A DNA stretch of 64,000 nucleotides, from the NCBI GenBank assembly GCA_963693085.1, contig OY856409.1, positions 239,808,558-239,872,557 of the forward strand, written 5' to 3'. Below, in pieces: positions 9,846 to 23,394 of the stretch (positions within the stretch are counted from its first letter, which is position 1; each line of letters begins with the position of its first letter). Below the pieces are notes generated by a model. The model was given only the letters and a program-made list of their open reading frames with translations. It had not been told where the DNA came from and ran no database searches. The translations under genes were made by a program, and so were the position numbers. The stretch is from Alisma plantago-aquatica (lineage: Eukaryota > Streptophyta > Magnoliopsida > Alismatales > Alismataceae).

Positions 9846-12800
9846 TGTAACATCCCTGGCCTGGGTTATGCTTTAACCCTAGGTGTTTTGATTAAGAAAG
9901 ATGATTATATGTTTAATCTCATCTTGTGAAAAGTAATTAGGGCTAATGAGGAACTTATGTTTCAATTTTGGTCCTGTTTGAACAATGTTGAAGCAATGAT
10001 TTCTTATTTTGGACTAAAGTGCAAATTACCCAAGTTTAGGGGTTAACTTGCAAATTGCACATTATAAGATGTTCCTCTGATGTTGAGACATCATAAGGAT
10101 GAATATGATGTAGTAGTATGGTTTCTACAAGCCTGGACACCAAGATAGAGCTTGTTGGACAATGTTGTGCATTAAAACCTAGTTTTGGAGTAAAGTGCAA
10201 TTTACCCAAAATCTAGGGTTCAATATGCAAATTACCACTTCAATAAGGTCCTTAATGTTTCTTGGCATCATTTATAGCAAATAAAATGAGAGGTACTCCT
10301 CATTTGAACTAAGTTGGAGGAGAGAGAATCTTGACATTAAAATAATCAAGAATAATGCCTAATTGAAACCCTAATTCGATTTAGGGCAAAAATGAATAAA
10401 AATAATTGAAGGGCTTTCAACCAAAATGTTTTGGGTTGATTTTGAATAAGTATGGACGTTCCTTTGCTAAGATAAGGAACGAAAATATCTTAAGTAGGTG
10501 AAATTCCACTCACCTTATTATAAAGAAAAGTAATTTCCACTCACATATGGGATATTAATATAATAAGCATTAAGGTGCTTAATTTGCTTTCCTTTAAATT
10601 GAGGATAATGAAGGGGAATAAAAGGCAAAGGAAGGTTCCTCGTATCCATGGAATTGAGGGGGAAGAGGCGGCCATAATTTTTGGATTAATTAGATTTTTA
10701 TAAGGCATTTTCTCTCTCATCAATTTCCTTATAAAAGTGCCTTTTCCAAATGAATTGAAAGGCTTTTTCGGCCCTTTCTTCTTCCTTTGCTTGGGATGAG
10801 CTCAAGGGGACTTAGGAGCAACAGGAGGACGAGCCCCAACCTGTTGGTAAGCTTCTTGACCCTCGTTCTTCATGATTTCATGGTGGAAATCGAAAATAAA
10901 TTATGGATTCCTTCTTATTTCGATCTCCTCTTCAACCTTACCCAACTTTTACAATCAAAATCTTGAGGACGAGCCTAGGGGGAGTTGCTAGAGCTTAATA
11001 CACCATTTATGGCGTGATCTTGGAGCTTTGGAGCTCAATTGGAGGTGGGTTTTATAACTTAAAACCTCAAACATTGCTATTGCATCAATCTTCTATGCTT
11101 TGTTGATTGATTTCTTCAATTTTATACACTTTTGTTTCTTTGCTACAAATTCCATCAAGAACGGTTGCTGTTCTTGGGTGCACGAAGGAATATGATGATG
11201 ACGTCATCATAAGCAAGCACCTCACCAAATATCTTGGGAGAAAACGATCTCAAAAGTTGGGACCAAACGGTTTCACCAAAACCGTTTGGTGACCAAACGG
11301 GTTGCACACCGTTTGGTGGAAAACGGGTTCAAACCCGTTTGAAGGAGTTGACCAAGCGTTGACCGTTTGGGAATCTCGTTCCTCATTATGTAGGCTAAGG
11401 ATCCTCCAAATTTGAGGGATTAACTCCAAAGGAATCATAGGTTTAAGGCCAATAAATTAGACAAATCGAAATGAATTAAGTGCTGATTTTCAACCTGATT
11501 AACTTGACCTGCTTGGGAAAACGGGTTCAAGACCGTTTGATTGAGTTGACCAAGCATTTACCGTTTGGTATTCCTGTTCATAATTATGTTGTTTAATGAC
11601 TCTCCAAATTTGAGGGGTTAACTCCCAAGGAATCGTGAGTTGAAGGCTATTCAATTAGGCAAACCCTAATTGAAAACAGTGCTGAAATTCCAATGAGTTA
11701 AGTTGAGATTTTGGGTTGATTAGCCCAAACGGGTTCAAGACCGTTTTGGGATCATCCAAACGGGTTCAAGACCATTTGGGGATCACCCCAAGACCGTTTG
11801 GAGGTCTGGGGTCAAGTATAGTTGATCAATTGAAGGTCTAAAGGTACCAAATCATACTGCAACTCAATGCTGATTTGTTGATCAACTCGATAGACCAATC
11901 CATGATGATTTTTCACTAAAGTCCAAAGGTTGGATGAGCCAAACGGTCTCAAGACCGTTTGGAGCTCATCCAAACGGTCTCAAGACCGTTTGGTGGTCAC
12001 CCAAGACCGTTTGGAGGTCTAGGGTTGAGTATGGTTAGGTGTTTGAAGGTTTAAAGGTACTAAGCTGATATACAATGCAATGTTGATTTGGTGATCAATC
12101 CAATGAACCAAACCCCAATTGGATTGCTTAGATTTGAGTGATATGATGGGCAAACGGTCTCAAGACCATTTGGACGTCATCCAAACGACCTCAAGACCGT
12201 TTGGGGTCAGGTCATACCCAATTTGAATGATGGTTCAATGGTTTCAAAGTAACTAATCCTGCGTTGATTAGTGTTGATGGATCATCGATTCCAAACCCTA
12301 AATCAGTTGATTCAAACCCTAATTGATGATCAATTGAGGGTCAAATTAGTTGAAGGTTGACTTATCAAACTCAATTGAAGTATGAATATAGGTCCAATTG
12401 ATGATTGGTTCCATGAATTCAATGATTGAAGGAATCAACATTGGAAACCCTAATTCAATTGGATACCTCATGTTATTGAAGGTCCAATTGATCAAACCTT
12501 TTTGGAAACCTAATGTAATTAGGTGAGAGATACCTTAATGGTACTAATTAAGAATGCTTAACAAATACATGGATCCAATACATGATGAAAACCCTAATTG
12601 AGGTTGATTCCATGTATAACCCTAATAAGAGGTTGTCTACATGTGAAATCACTAATTAGGATGAATAGTAAACCCTAGTTGAGGGTGTATCCAAGCGAAA
12701 CCCTAGTTGAGGGTGTATCCATGTGAAATCCTAATTGAGGGTGATTTCATGAGAAACCCTAATTGGGAATGATTAGTAAACCCTAATTATGGGCAATGTG

Positions 12801-15384
12801 ATATGAAATCCCTAATGAAGGGTGATGCTATATACAATCTCTATTCTAAAGAAGGGAGATGGTATGTGAAACCCTAATCCCTAATGAAAGAATAGAATTC
12901 ATACTTGAATATGATTTATGAAGTGAACCCCTGTGGCACGACCGTGCAAGGTAGCACGGCCGTGGTGGATTCACTTTGCACGACCGTGCAAGGTAGCACG
13001 GCTGTGGTAGCTTCATTGTGCACGACTGTGTACGGTAGCACGGTCGTGGTGGCTTCCCTTTGCATGGCCGTTCTTGGTTGCACGGCCGTATTGCTCTATG
13101 CTGGACTTAGATTTGATTCGAAAGTGACCTAACATGGTCGTTTTGTTAATTTCCAACCTAAGGATGAGAGAGAAACTCATACCTTGTGATGATAATCATT
13201 TAATGATACATGATGAATGTAATAAGTATGAATGAATACTTAGGATATCAATGAATGCTCCCAGAGGAGTGTAGCAATAAATTAGGGTTGGAGTGATAAT
13301 ACAAATATGAAACCCTAATTGATAAGAAAGGAAAATCCTAACCCTAGCTTTGGGTAAAAGGATGAAAAGCCCTAATTGATGGTAAACCCTAACCTTGGTA
13401 AGGGAATAGTGGTGTTACCCTGTATTGCATGATGTGTTGTGAACTTGATAAATCTATTATCATGTGTGACAATCATGCAGGTCTCATGAGGTGATGATCA
13501 TAGCCAGGTATGAGCTATGATGTTTATTTGATAAGAGTTCATTGGCCATATGTGCCATTATGTTCTTGTTACTTAGAAAAGAAGTAACAAGATTAGTATG
13601 GGCTTGTAAGCCTTGTTATAAAGTTGTTGCCTAGTGAGAGGTGACAAGATGTGAATGGCCTTGTGAGCCATGTGAATAAAGTTGTTGCCTAGTGAGAGGT
13701 GACAAGATGTGAATGGCCTTGTGAGCCATGTGAATAAAGTTGTTGCCTAGTGAGAGGTGACAAGATGTGAATGGCCTTGTGAGCCATGTGAATAAAGTTG
13801 TTGCCTAGTGAGAGGTGACAAGATGTGAATGGCCTTGTGAGCCATGTGAATAAAGTTGTTGCCTAGTGAGAGGTGACAAGATGTGAATGGCTTTTGAGCC
13901 ATGTGAATAAGTATATGATGGAAGTGGTACATGTCTCTTTATGGCATTTGTCTGAATAAAATATGTTTGAGAAATTGACTGGTGCTAAAAGAATATGATA
14001 ATGTACTTAATTAATTAAGTGAAATCTATTTATGTAGTGCTCTGACCATAGATCCATCATCGTCAGGAATAGGTGATGGTGAAACAGGTTGCTCCGCGAC
14101 ATATCCTGGATTTTGTATATTTTTGAATATACGGGGGTCAATGGGCGAAAATATCCTTACGTCCTCTTGAAGTGATTGTGAGGAGGTAAACAAGAAACCT
14201 CTCAAATCCTTCATGAATAGGTCGAGATAGATGTATCACTAATCTCCCGATGATTGGGCCAGATGTACCCATCTCCCAATGTTTTTTTCGAGTCGATGGA
14301 GATAAACATGAAATCTCTCGATTGCCGACGAGAGTGCAGTTGACGCTGTAACTCTGTAGTGAAGTTGCCAGTATACCCTAGAAAGCTACGTTAGCTGAGA
14401 CACGAGATGTCCTGCGTTTTGTCTCGCACTGACCGAGACGTGGGAGGTCTTAGAAGCCGGCTCTTCCCTAGACCTATGTATGGTACCGGTTTTGACTTCG
14501 CAATGGCCGGTAGGAGTATGAGCGGTATACCTCATCTCCTCAGAGCTTAAATATGATTGTAAAATGTAATCAGTCGTATAGCATGTTTGCTTAAGGATTG
14601 AATATGGAGATTCATTGGCTGATGTTGCATTTCTTTGTGCATTCCTTAGCGGATAAATGTTATTTATGTTTCTTTATATTCTCTGCAAAGTAGACAGATG
14701 AATTACTTATCTACCATGGGTAGATGCAATACTCTCCTTGAGAATAGGAGATTATCTTATTCTATTCTATGATGAATAATTCTGCCTGATAAGGTAAAAG
14801 TAACCCCTGCTCAGTTTTAATTTAATAAATTGCAATAACGATGTTTTGGCGGAGAGTTATATCTCTCGCTGGGGCAATTTTTCAATTGTCTCACCCCCGT
14901 GGGAAAACATTTTTAGGTATGCATGGGAGGCAAGGCAGGAAATCCCTAAGATCAGAAAAAGAGCAGCAACAACAACAACAACAAGGACAGCAATCAGATC
15001 TCAGGTGGAGATATTGTCTGTCAAGTCATATAGATAGTAGTCCTATGTGTCGTCTCTGTACTCTCAGGTCCTCGGAGTTTTAAATGATTCAATCGGAGTT
15101 TTGGCATAGTGCCTCAAAGTTTTTATACTGCCTGTGTATATTTGTAACAGGGCAGTCAATGTTATAATCCTTAAAAAGGAATTGTACAGGCTGTGTACTT
15201 GTGAACCAGGATGAAATGGAAACACTTTGGTTCTTGGTTAAAGAGTTTTCCTGTGAATGGATCTCTTTGAAAAAGTTTTAAATTTTTAGTGATTTTCAGT
15301 AATTCCACTGCAAATGATTTGCTTCCGCATGTTTTATTATTGTTAATGGCACTTGTTATCTTAACGATGGCGAGTGTCGTTACA
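9846..15384 (+). repeat. 3' LTR of the Gypsy element (5539 bp)
   Basis: Direct repeat of 2488-8154 with the same ends. It lacks about 70 bp that the 5' copy has around 2888-2957 and has five instead of six 58-bp units (13623-13911). It carries the palindrome arrays, TATA-like box (10729) and teloboxes at matching positions. Confidence 0.95.
13623..13911. repeat. 58-bp tandem repeat, five copies, 3' LTR
   Basis: Same unit as at 6332-6677. Starts lie at 13623, 13681, 13739, 13797 and 13855. The copy-number difference between LTRs of one element shows slippage or unequal exchange since insertion. Confidence 0.95.
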
Positions 15385-15389
15385 GCTTG
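15385..15389. other. Target site duplication, right copy (GCTTG)
   Basis: Partner of GCTCG at 2483-2487. Confidence 0.75.
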
Positions 15390-15559
15390 GCTCCTTGGAC
15401 ATGGAGGCCACAACACAACTCGGCTCGTTGGACACGACGACGGCGTTGGAAGGACACGGAGATGGGCTCCTTGGACACAATGACACAGAAGGAGGGGTCT
15501 CTAGCGATGTTCTTTCAAGCAAAATGAAATGAAACAGAAGTCCCTGATCGATCACGCGT

Positions 15560-15995
15560 TTTAGTAACAACCCGACCTTTAGCGTCGATTAACTGACAAA
15601 AGCAACGCTAGAAGTCAGGTCTATAGGGTCGGTTATTCGAGAAAACTGACGCTAAAGCCTAAGTGGTGCCCGAATTTTCGTAAACCATCTATAAGTTCGG
15701 GTATTTGAAAAAACCGACCCTAGAGGTGAGTATCTATAAGGTCAGTTATCCATAAAAACCGACCCTAGAGTTCCAAAGTGGTGCCCACATTTTTGTTTGA
15801 CCCTATAGCATCAGTTATTTGAAAAAACCGACGCTATAGATCGAGGCGCGAAGCCAAAATAGTGTGAATTTTTTCCGTGGGAAACATGTAAGGTCGGTTT
15901 TTTTGATAAAATTGATGCAATAGTCTATTAGGTCAGTTATTCTAATAAAAATGACGATATGGGCAGCGACGTTACTGGCCCAAAATGTAGTAGTG
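15560..15995. repeat. CACTA subterminal repeat region and right terminus
   Basis: A series of short inverted units of the form GGTCGGTTATTCGAGAAAAC...GACGCTA, each able to fold on itself and spaced 40-90 bp apart, leads to the terminus ...TGTAGTAGTG at 15995. Such arrays are where the CACTA accessory DNA-binding protein acts in known elements. The three bases after the end are GGG, the expected size of a CACTA target duplication, but the other end is not in the window. Confidence 0.8.
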
Positions 15996-17130
15996 GGGAA
16001 AGAGCACTTAGACTGTAGATTGAAGAAGAGTATGTATAGTTTAAAACAAGCTCCCAGATAGTGGTAAAAGAAGCTTAATTATTACATGTAGAGTCATTAG
16101 TACCAAAAGACAACTACGGATCCACCTTTCTATATCACGAGGTTTCCCAATGAAAAGTTCATTATTCTACTACTCTATGGGATGATATCTTGATAATGGG
16201 ACATGATGTCAGTTTGATCAAAAAACTAAAGATAGAGTGTTCCAAAGCCTTTGAGATGAAGGACTTGGGACCAACAAAATAGATTTTGGCAATGCAAATC
16301 ATGCGTACATGAAGCAATGTAGGTTGTGCTTGTCACATTAGAGCTATATTGAACGATTAATGGAGTGGTTCAATCTAAACTATTCCAAATCCATGAGTAC
16401 TCCAATATTAGGTCATTTCAAGTTAAGTAAAAAGGAATGCTTATCTACTTATGTGGATTAGGAGGATATCGACATAATTCCCTATTCTTCTATTATGGGG
16501 AGTTGATATACACAATGGTGTGTACTTGTCTCGGTATTTCTCATGTGGTTGATGTTGTGAGCAAGTTTCTCTCAAACCCTGGGAAGATTACTTGATGCAG
16601 TCAAGTGGATCTCCATATATTTTTGAGGAACATACAACATGTGTTTGATGTTTGGTGATCTGAACCATTATAAAATGTTTATTTGATGATGACATGGCAG
16701 GTGACGTTGATCACATGAAGTATACCTATAGATATGTTTTCACTTTTATAGGTGGAGTCATACCTTAGAAGTCCATATTGCAAAAGTGAGTTTCACTTTC
16801 TATGATAGAGACAAAGTCCATTGCAACAATAGAAACATGAAAAGAAATACTCTGGATTGTGAGGTTTCTAGGAGAGTTGGTCATGCATCAGATTGATCTG
16901 ACTATTTTTGTGATAGGCAGAGTGTTATTGATTTGAGCAAGAGCACAATGCACCATTCACGGACAAAGTACATTGGTGTAAGATTCATTGGATTCATGAT
17001 GTGATTGACAAGAAGTTGTTGATACTATAGAAGATCCATACTAAGGAAAATGTTTCTAATATGATAACCAAAGTGGTGACATGAACCAAGTTAAAGCTCT
17101 ATATACACTCGGTGATGATTATGTGATGGT
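15996..17130 (+). pseudogene. Decayed Copia polyprotein, reverse transcriptase C-terminus to RNase H
   Basis: Translation right after the CACTA end gives GKEHLDCRLKKSMYSLKQAP, the RT motif of Copia elements. It continues through WDDILIMGHD (decayed YVDD box, about 16165) and SKAFEMKDLGPT (about 16245), then the SKFLSNPGKI region (16560) and an RNase H trace (FTFIGGV, about 16740). Many stops and frameshifts make it a dead fossil. The reading frame enters the element abruptly at 15996, so the CACTA transposon inserted inside this gene. The rest of the Copia element should lie to the left of the CACTA's other end. Confidence 0.8.
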
Positions 17131-19094
17131 ATATTCTCCTTAGATTGAAGGGACAGATTCTTTGCCCTACGTGCTTCCATTCTAAGAGGGACACTCAAGG
17201 ACGGATCTCATTAGGGAATTGAATGGATTTTGTGCCATTGGATTATATATCCCATGCACTCAAGACAGAATAGATGAGTTGTTGAATTGAGGTGATAGTT
17301 AGTAGAAAAACAAGAGAAAATGGTTATCGTCGTTCATTATTCATAAAGACAAAAAAACAAAGGAGGAGGAAAAGAGAGTGTGGCAAGGTTGTCAAGGCTT
17401 TCAAGTGTAATTCTTCATGTTGTCTGCTACTATACACTTCATGGAATAGGGTGTCTTCCCGAGAATTTATGAGTGATGTAGTTGTAAGGATCACTTCATA
17501 TGTTGGTATTTTCTTATATCTCCTTCTAGTTTTATTATCTCGAGTTTTAGGTCAAACCTGAGATAAATATTTTATCTTGACTTCTTGGTGTATTTTCCAT
17601 CAGTTGGCCCCATAGATTTTCTCTAATATTATCCTCTAATTTTCCATGCAATAATTTATCTCTCTTTATCTATTTGTCATCAATTCTTGAATTTATACAT
17701 TCCTCAGTAACATTTCCACAATATTATTTTTCAGTCACATCTCAGTTGGTCGTATATTATTATACATGCAGATTCCCCATCAAGAACTGAAAAATTCCAA
17801 CATGGTAAACATGATTTTATAATATAGTTAATTTATTGACAATACATAACATAGTTGAGAAAAAAATAAAAATATTTCACATCCCAATGTTGGAAATAAC
17901 TTGGATCATAAAATCCAGACAGAGGTACAGACAAAGTATGTACACGTGAGTGACAGAGAAGTTGCCAATTAAACAACACATACTCCACTAACAAACCCCT
18001 ATCTACTCTCTCTCTCTTTGAACTTTTGTAATTTATTATCCATTCACATCCCTACTGGCCTACTAACCTTTTCCAAAGTTTTACCACCAATAAGACATGC
18101 AACATGGTCTAGAACATACTAATAAGTGAAGTAAAGGGAGAGTTGGATCACGTGATAGCCCCTTCAGATGTAGTTCATTAATTGCAAAGAAAATTGTTGG
18201 ATCTCTCCATACATAAGGTTGCTCACAATGGATGGGGCCATGCCAACACTATGTTAGGTACAATAAGGCCCTCTCCCACTCTCATCCGGTTAATGGGGGA
18301 TGTACATCCCAGACATTATAAGTCGGGAAAGAAGAAAAGGTGAGATGCATTGGCGCAACAAATAGAACATACAAACTAATTGACATTTAAGGAATCCAGT
18401 TTAGTCCTACTAGTACACAAATAAGTGTATGGTAATAGAATATTTGTCCAATACAGAAATTCCATAGAAGATTCTTTTCTATTTTTCAAACCTATAAAGT
18501 AGACATTATATTTTTAAAAATATTTTAATATGAAAGATTGTAGGGGGTATAGTTAAATATATATATATATTATTTGAATAAGGCAGTCGAATCAATAACA
18601 TTGAAGGGTTTGGATGTAATTTTATTCTTTTGGTTTTTTATTTTTTATATAGCCATCTGATAATTCTGTATGAAAGGTGTAAGGGGAAGTATAATTTATG
18701 CCTTTAATTTTTTAAATAACATATTACATTTTTCTATATGTAGGAAAGATCATCAAAAGAGTTGTATGTGAGTTGTCTTTAGTTTTTTAAATTATAATTA
18801 GTTGTGTATATGCTAATAAGATATTGTCTAGCATGTAGTTGGACTTATCAAACGGGCATGGGCTAGGTTTGGATTGGGTTTATGGGTGCAGGTTAAAAAT
18901 ATCAACATTAAAAAAGTAGAGCAATAACACACTCAAATATGACCCAATAGGTTGCGAGTCAACTCATGAGTGCCATATAATATGATTTAATAAAAAAATA
19001 TTGCTAATTTATGATATACATTAAAAATTAAAATGATTCATTAATACTTTTGTTAAAGGTAATTAATAATTAGTTTATTATTTTAATGGGCCAA
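17131..19094. other. AT-rich region without recognisable genes
   Basis: The first 150 bp may be the 3' non-coding part of the Copia fossil. The rest shows only short ORFs and homopolymer runs. A plus-strand ORF at 17292-17561 (89 codons) resembles nothing I know and lacks coding features. I see no RNA gene. Confidence 0.5.
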
Positions 19095-19110
19095 CCCATA
19101 TACTGGTCTT
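19095..19110. other. SINE target site duplication, left
   Basis: CCCATATACTGGTCTT, identical to 19328-19343. Confidence 0.85.
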
Positions 19111-19327
19111 TTTTATTTACGAGAGAACTGCTCCCGTAGAAGCACCAACATCATGACCCCCCAGACAACGTAAACTCTCAGGACATGAGAAGGTGTGGTC
19201 CGGTCACCCCCTCCCGCACCCAAACAAATTTGTGTTACTTTTCACAGAGCACCTTCGGCGTGATTCGAACCCGGGTCCTTCATTTGGACTTATCGAGCTG
19301 TAACCAATCAGGCTACTCTGGTCGGAC
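19111..19327 (-). mobile_element. tRNA-derived SINE with perfect 16-bp target duplication
   Basis: Read on the minus strand, the 217-bp element starts GTCCGACCAGAG. It has a pol III A-box-like TAGCCTGATTGG about 12 bases in and a B-box GGGTTCGAATC about 50 bases further on. It ends in a short A-rich tail (TAAATAAAA). It is flanked by identical 16-bp direct repeats, as left by LINE-machinery insertion. SINEs encode no protein; the internal boxes recruit RNA polymerase III. The perfect duplication suggests a fairly recent insertion. I do not assign it to a named SINE family. Confidence 0.85.
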
Positions 19328-19343
19328 CCCATATACTGGTCTT
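19328..19343. other. SINE target site duplication, right
   Basis: CCCATATACTGGTCTT, identical to 19095-19110. Confidence 0.85.
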
Positions 19344-19530
19344 AAGTCTTAAGTATACATGATCCCCAAGCATGCTTGATTCACAAGTATGCTTGATTCA
19401 CAAGTATACTTGAATCACAAGTTTGTAAGTGTCCCCTGTTCCTATATATAGGAAAGGAGTATATGTAATCAATATATCAACTAGCTTTCTATTTTATTTC
19501 CTTACATGATATCGAATCAGTTGATCTTGA
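19344..19530 (+). mobile_element. Decayed Copia LTR end with mutated primer site
   Basis: The stretch contains a TATA box (CCTATATATAGG, about 19441) and an LTR-like tail ending CTTACA. It is then followed by TGATATCGAATCAGTTGATC (19507), which looks like a mutated TGGTATCAGAGC primer site plus the leader commonly found in Copia elements. No gag follows. The SINE appears to have inserted in this LTR. The LTR start is not clear. Confidence 0.4.
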
Positions 19531-20750
19531 GCCCCTAAATCTATGTGTGTGAGAGAGAGAGAGAACCAAATAGGAGAGCCCCCTTGCGGGCATCCGTTCT
19601 TGGTGGTTCTGGATGCTCGTATGGATGTTATCTCCTACTTCATCTTTAAACGTTTATCATGAGTGTGTCTTCATCACAAAATAATTTTCTTTTCAACGAT
19701 GCCTCTATGTTTCTAGATCTTTCATTTCTAGTACACAAATTGAACATAAAAAGAATATAATTTCCACGGTTAAATATAAAATATGTATAACATATAGAAA
19801 AATAGAATATAATTACTTGTTTCCATGAGTATAGAAAATTAACAAAGCATATCAGTGATGGCATGTACATTTTGTTTCTTCACACTATATACATTACACA
19901 TCATGCATAATAGCTACTTAATATATGTGTGGATGTGACATGTCTTAAGGACCATACATGTATTATGTTTATATTAATATATATTTATTAGTTTTATAGG
20001 TCAACTACAGGTATCTGCATGTCACGAGTGAACCTATTAACTTAATGGGCAAGTCTGAGTTTGAGTGATTCCTAGTTGGTGAACATTTTCAACTTAAATA
20101 GGTGGACCCTTGGGTATCCATGAAGTTTGACAAACCTAGTCGCAGATTGACCGATATCAATCTTGACACTCACACCATCTTTTTGTGGTTGTTAGAGTTA
20201 GGAGTGTAATGAAATTAAGATCTAGGAAGGTAGAGGATGTTATTTCTACAATGCGATGATGCGACAATATGTGAGTGATATTGTCAAATTGGGAAGCACA
20301 TATTGTTTCTTTTATGTAATGATTTTCTTTTTAATGATATTATTCATTTTCAACACTATGCCTGCAATGATATTAATTAAAATAAATTTTAACATATATT
20401 TTTCCTTTTCAGTTCACCTTTATAAAGTAATGCTTACTAATACTAGTCTCTTTCTTTTTTGTGTGATTCTGGATCGTAATGCCCTTTTATGATTGTTAAA
20501 ACTGGGAGTGTAAAAAAAACAATGTATTGCTACAATGTGACATCTGAATCTATATAACAATATTGTTAACCTGCAAAGTAGTTATTACTATTTTTATTCA
20601 TTATTTTTCTTTTTGTAATATGCATCGTTATTAACATTGTACATATTTGAAAAAAAAATTAATCAAATAAATTATAATATGTATAATTAATCAAATGTAT
20701 ATTACATTAATAATTAACTAACTAATTATATATATTAAATTAATTAAATA
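19531..20750. repeat. AT-rich non-coding region with a degenerate long-period repeat
   Basis: No gene. Related phrases such as GGAGTGTAA, CTACAATG and AAAGTAATxGCTTACTA recur at roughly 300-bp intervals from about 20160 to 20830, suggesting an old tandem repeat. Confidence 0.4.
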
Positions 20751-20754
20751 TAAT

Positions 20755-21000
20755 ATATATATATATATTCTTTTCAAATTATTTTTTACTTACAAAGTAA
20801 TTGCTTACTAGTTCTAGATTTTTTATGATGCAATACCATCTTTATGGTCTTCAAAATTGCTCATCCTAGAGAAGGCCATGTTCACCACTCGAGGCAACGA
20901 AATGGACGGCCCATGTTCGATTGTCGACTGCAAGCAACTAGCTTCAATCTTCCTCAATGCAATAATGAATTTAACAAGGTGAAAGGTGTGTTGTCACGGT
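20755..21000. repeat. Copy of a dispersed ~250-bp segment (partner at 48690-48950)
   Basis: After a short TA run, the sequence from CTTACAAAGTAATTGCTTAC to GGTGAAAGGTGTG parallels 48690-48950. The copy here is AT-shifted at many C positions of the other, consistent with methylation-driven decay. The function of the segment is unknown. Confidence 0.75.
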
Positions 21001-21022
21001 ACACTCAAATGTATTCCAACTT

Positions 21023-21024
<2 letters not shown>

Positions 21025-21076
<52 letters not shown>
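21025..21076. repeat. (TA)n microsatellite
   Basis: About 26 TA units; the first of four TA tracts in this 1.4-kb cluster. Confidence 0.97.
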
Positions 21077-21079
<3 letters not shown>

Positions 21080-21395
21080 GTTCATTCATTGCCCGCGCGG
21101 GTAGCCTGGATTTTCGCTACCCGGCAGCCAAAAAAGTAACTCTCCTGGTTCAGAAAGTAACTCTGCTGTAAAAAAAGTAACTCTGCTGGCCAAAAAAGTA
21201 ACTCTGTACAAAATATACAACAAATATATATAAGGACGGGTTTTTTTATTTTGGAGGGGCAAATGATATTATTTTTGGCTAAATTTTTTTGGAGAGCTAG
21301 AAAAAATAGTACTCTACAATTGTGAAAAAAAAAATTGAAAAAAAGTGGTCGGAAGGGAGGGCGGGTAGCTACCCGCACGGGCAATAAAGATGGGC

Positions 21396-21397
<2 letters not shown>
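21077..21397. mobile_element. MITE inserted in a TA microsatellite (type A)
   Basis: Inverted ends ATTGCCCGCGCGGGTAGC (about 21088) and GCTACCCGCACGGGCAAT (about 21367) enclose AT-rich DNA with four AAAAAAGTAACTCT-type repeats (21130-21210). TA tracts lie directly on both sides. No coding capacity. The superfamily is not clear from this copy. Confidence 0.65.

Positions 21398-21473
<76 letters not shown>
21398..21473. repeat. (TA)n(GA)n microsatellite
   Basis: About 25 TA units followed by about 13 GA units, between two MITEs. Confidence 0.97.
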
Positions 21474-22466
<993 letters not shown>

Positions 22467-23394
22467 AGTGAGCACACACGTGCACATGCATGCGTCACAC
22501 TAAATTTATAAATTTATATTAGACAATTCTACAGATATATTTATATGTTTATAAATTAATTTTAAATAAAAATATAGCAAATAAATATAGTATTTTATAT
22601 TCGTCGATTAGAAATGGGAGTGTAAATATATTTTATACCGTTTTTTTTTTCAAATAGCGTCCAAAGCTTGAAATCCATATTTCAATTAGCTACCTAGGTA
22701 ATATAAATTTTAATCATGTAAAGACAAAGTTCTTAATAAATACTTGAAGAATAAAAGTTGTGTTAGTTTGCATGGCATTATTATTGATTTTTTTTACAAA
22801 AGTTTTGATATACTCAATAGTGGAGTGACAACATCATAGAAAATATATTTTGTGGTAAGTAAATAAAAGTATCATACCACTTATAAAAAATTATCTAAAG
22901 ACTAATTTTGCATGCCAAAATATATTTTACCACTACATGTCCTTATATTATATATAGACATGATTCATGTAAAAGGTTGTCATGAAATGCATAATCTTTA
23001 TATATAGAAACATATTACTATAATGTAAGTGTACATTATATTAGAAAGCATATTGGATATAACAAAAACTTCATGTCAAACAAAATAATCAAACTCCATA
23101 CCACAATAATGTTGTAGCACATGCTATAAGAATTAACAGATTCCAACACCAGTGGGTATGTAAGTTAAATATGTCGCATTGACAAACAACTCTTGTTCAT
23201 GTACCCCTCATTTACGGGGCCTCTAAGGACCTATGAGTTATTACCACGTGGCTCATATAGAGAAGAAGTTATATAATCATTGAATTAAATTACTGGGAAC
23301 TTTAATATGCTTGTCTTATAGTCTTGACCTTGTGGCAATTATATAATTGAGCAACTAAAAAGAAAAAATCTAAATCATGCACGATGAGCCATTA
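22467..23394. other. AT-rich region without recognisable features
   Basis: No ORF, RNA gene or element end recognised. Confidence 0.5.

Larger units (their letters stand above)
2488..15384 (+). mobile_element. Non-autonomous Ty3/Gypsy LTR element with giant LTRs (LARD-like, Tekay/Del style)
   Basis: Two direct repeats, 2488-8154 and 9846-15384, both start TGTAACATCCCTGG and end GTGTCGTTACA. They are flanked by a near-perfect 5-bp duplication. The internal region is only about 1.7 kb. It has a tRNA-Met-type primer site at 8161, traces of gag, no integrase or reverse transcriptase, and a 3' end (TTCGGAGACGAAATCC before the LTR) like that of Tekay/Del chromoviruses. More than 85 percent of the element is LTR. 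The LTRs differ by scattered substitutions, a deletion of about 70 bp in the 3' copy and one tandem-repeat unit, so the insertion is not very recent. It would need proteins from an autonomous relative. Confidence 0.9.
1..15995 (-). mobile_element. CACTA DNA transposon, right part, with a nested Gypsy element
   Basis: The right end at 15995 reads outward as CACTACTACATTTTGGGCC on the minus strand, the signature CACTA terminus. It is preceded by several hundred bp of subterminal hairpin repeats. The only CACTA gene seen, TNP2 on the minus strand at 186-1214, has the orientation expected if 15995 is the 5' end. With the Gypsy insertion (2488-15384) removed, the ATG lies about 1.9 kb from this end, a normal distance for the family. 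The left end is outside the window. The element interrupts a Copia pol gene whose remnant starts right after it. Confidence 0.75.

Noticed and set aside
19255..19320. Functional tRNA gene suggested by a B-box
   Set aside because: No acceptor stem or full cloverleaf; the A-rich tail and 16-bp duplications show a SINE.
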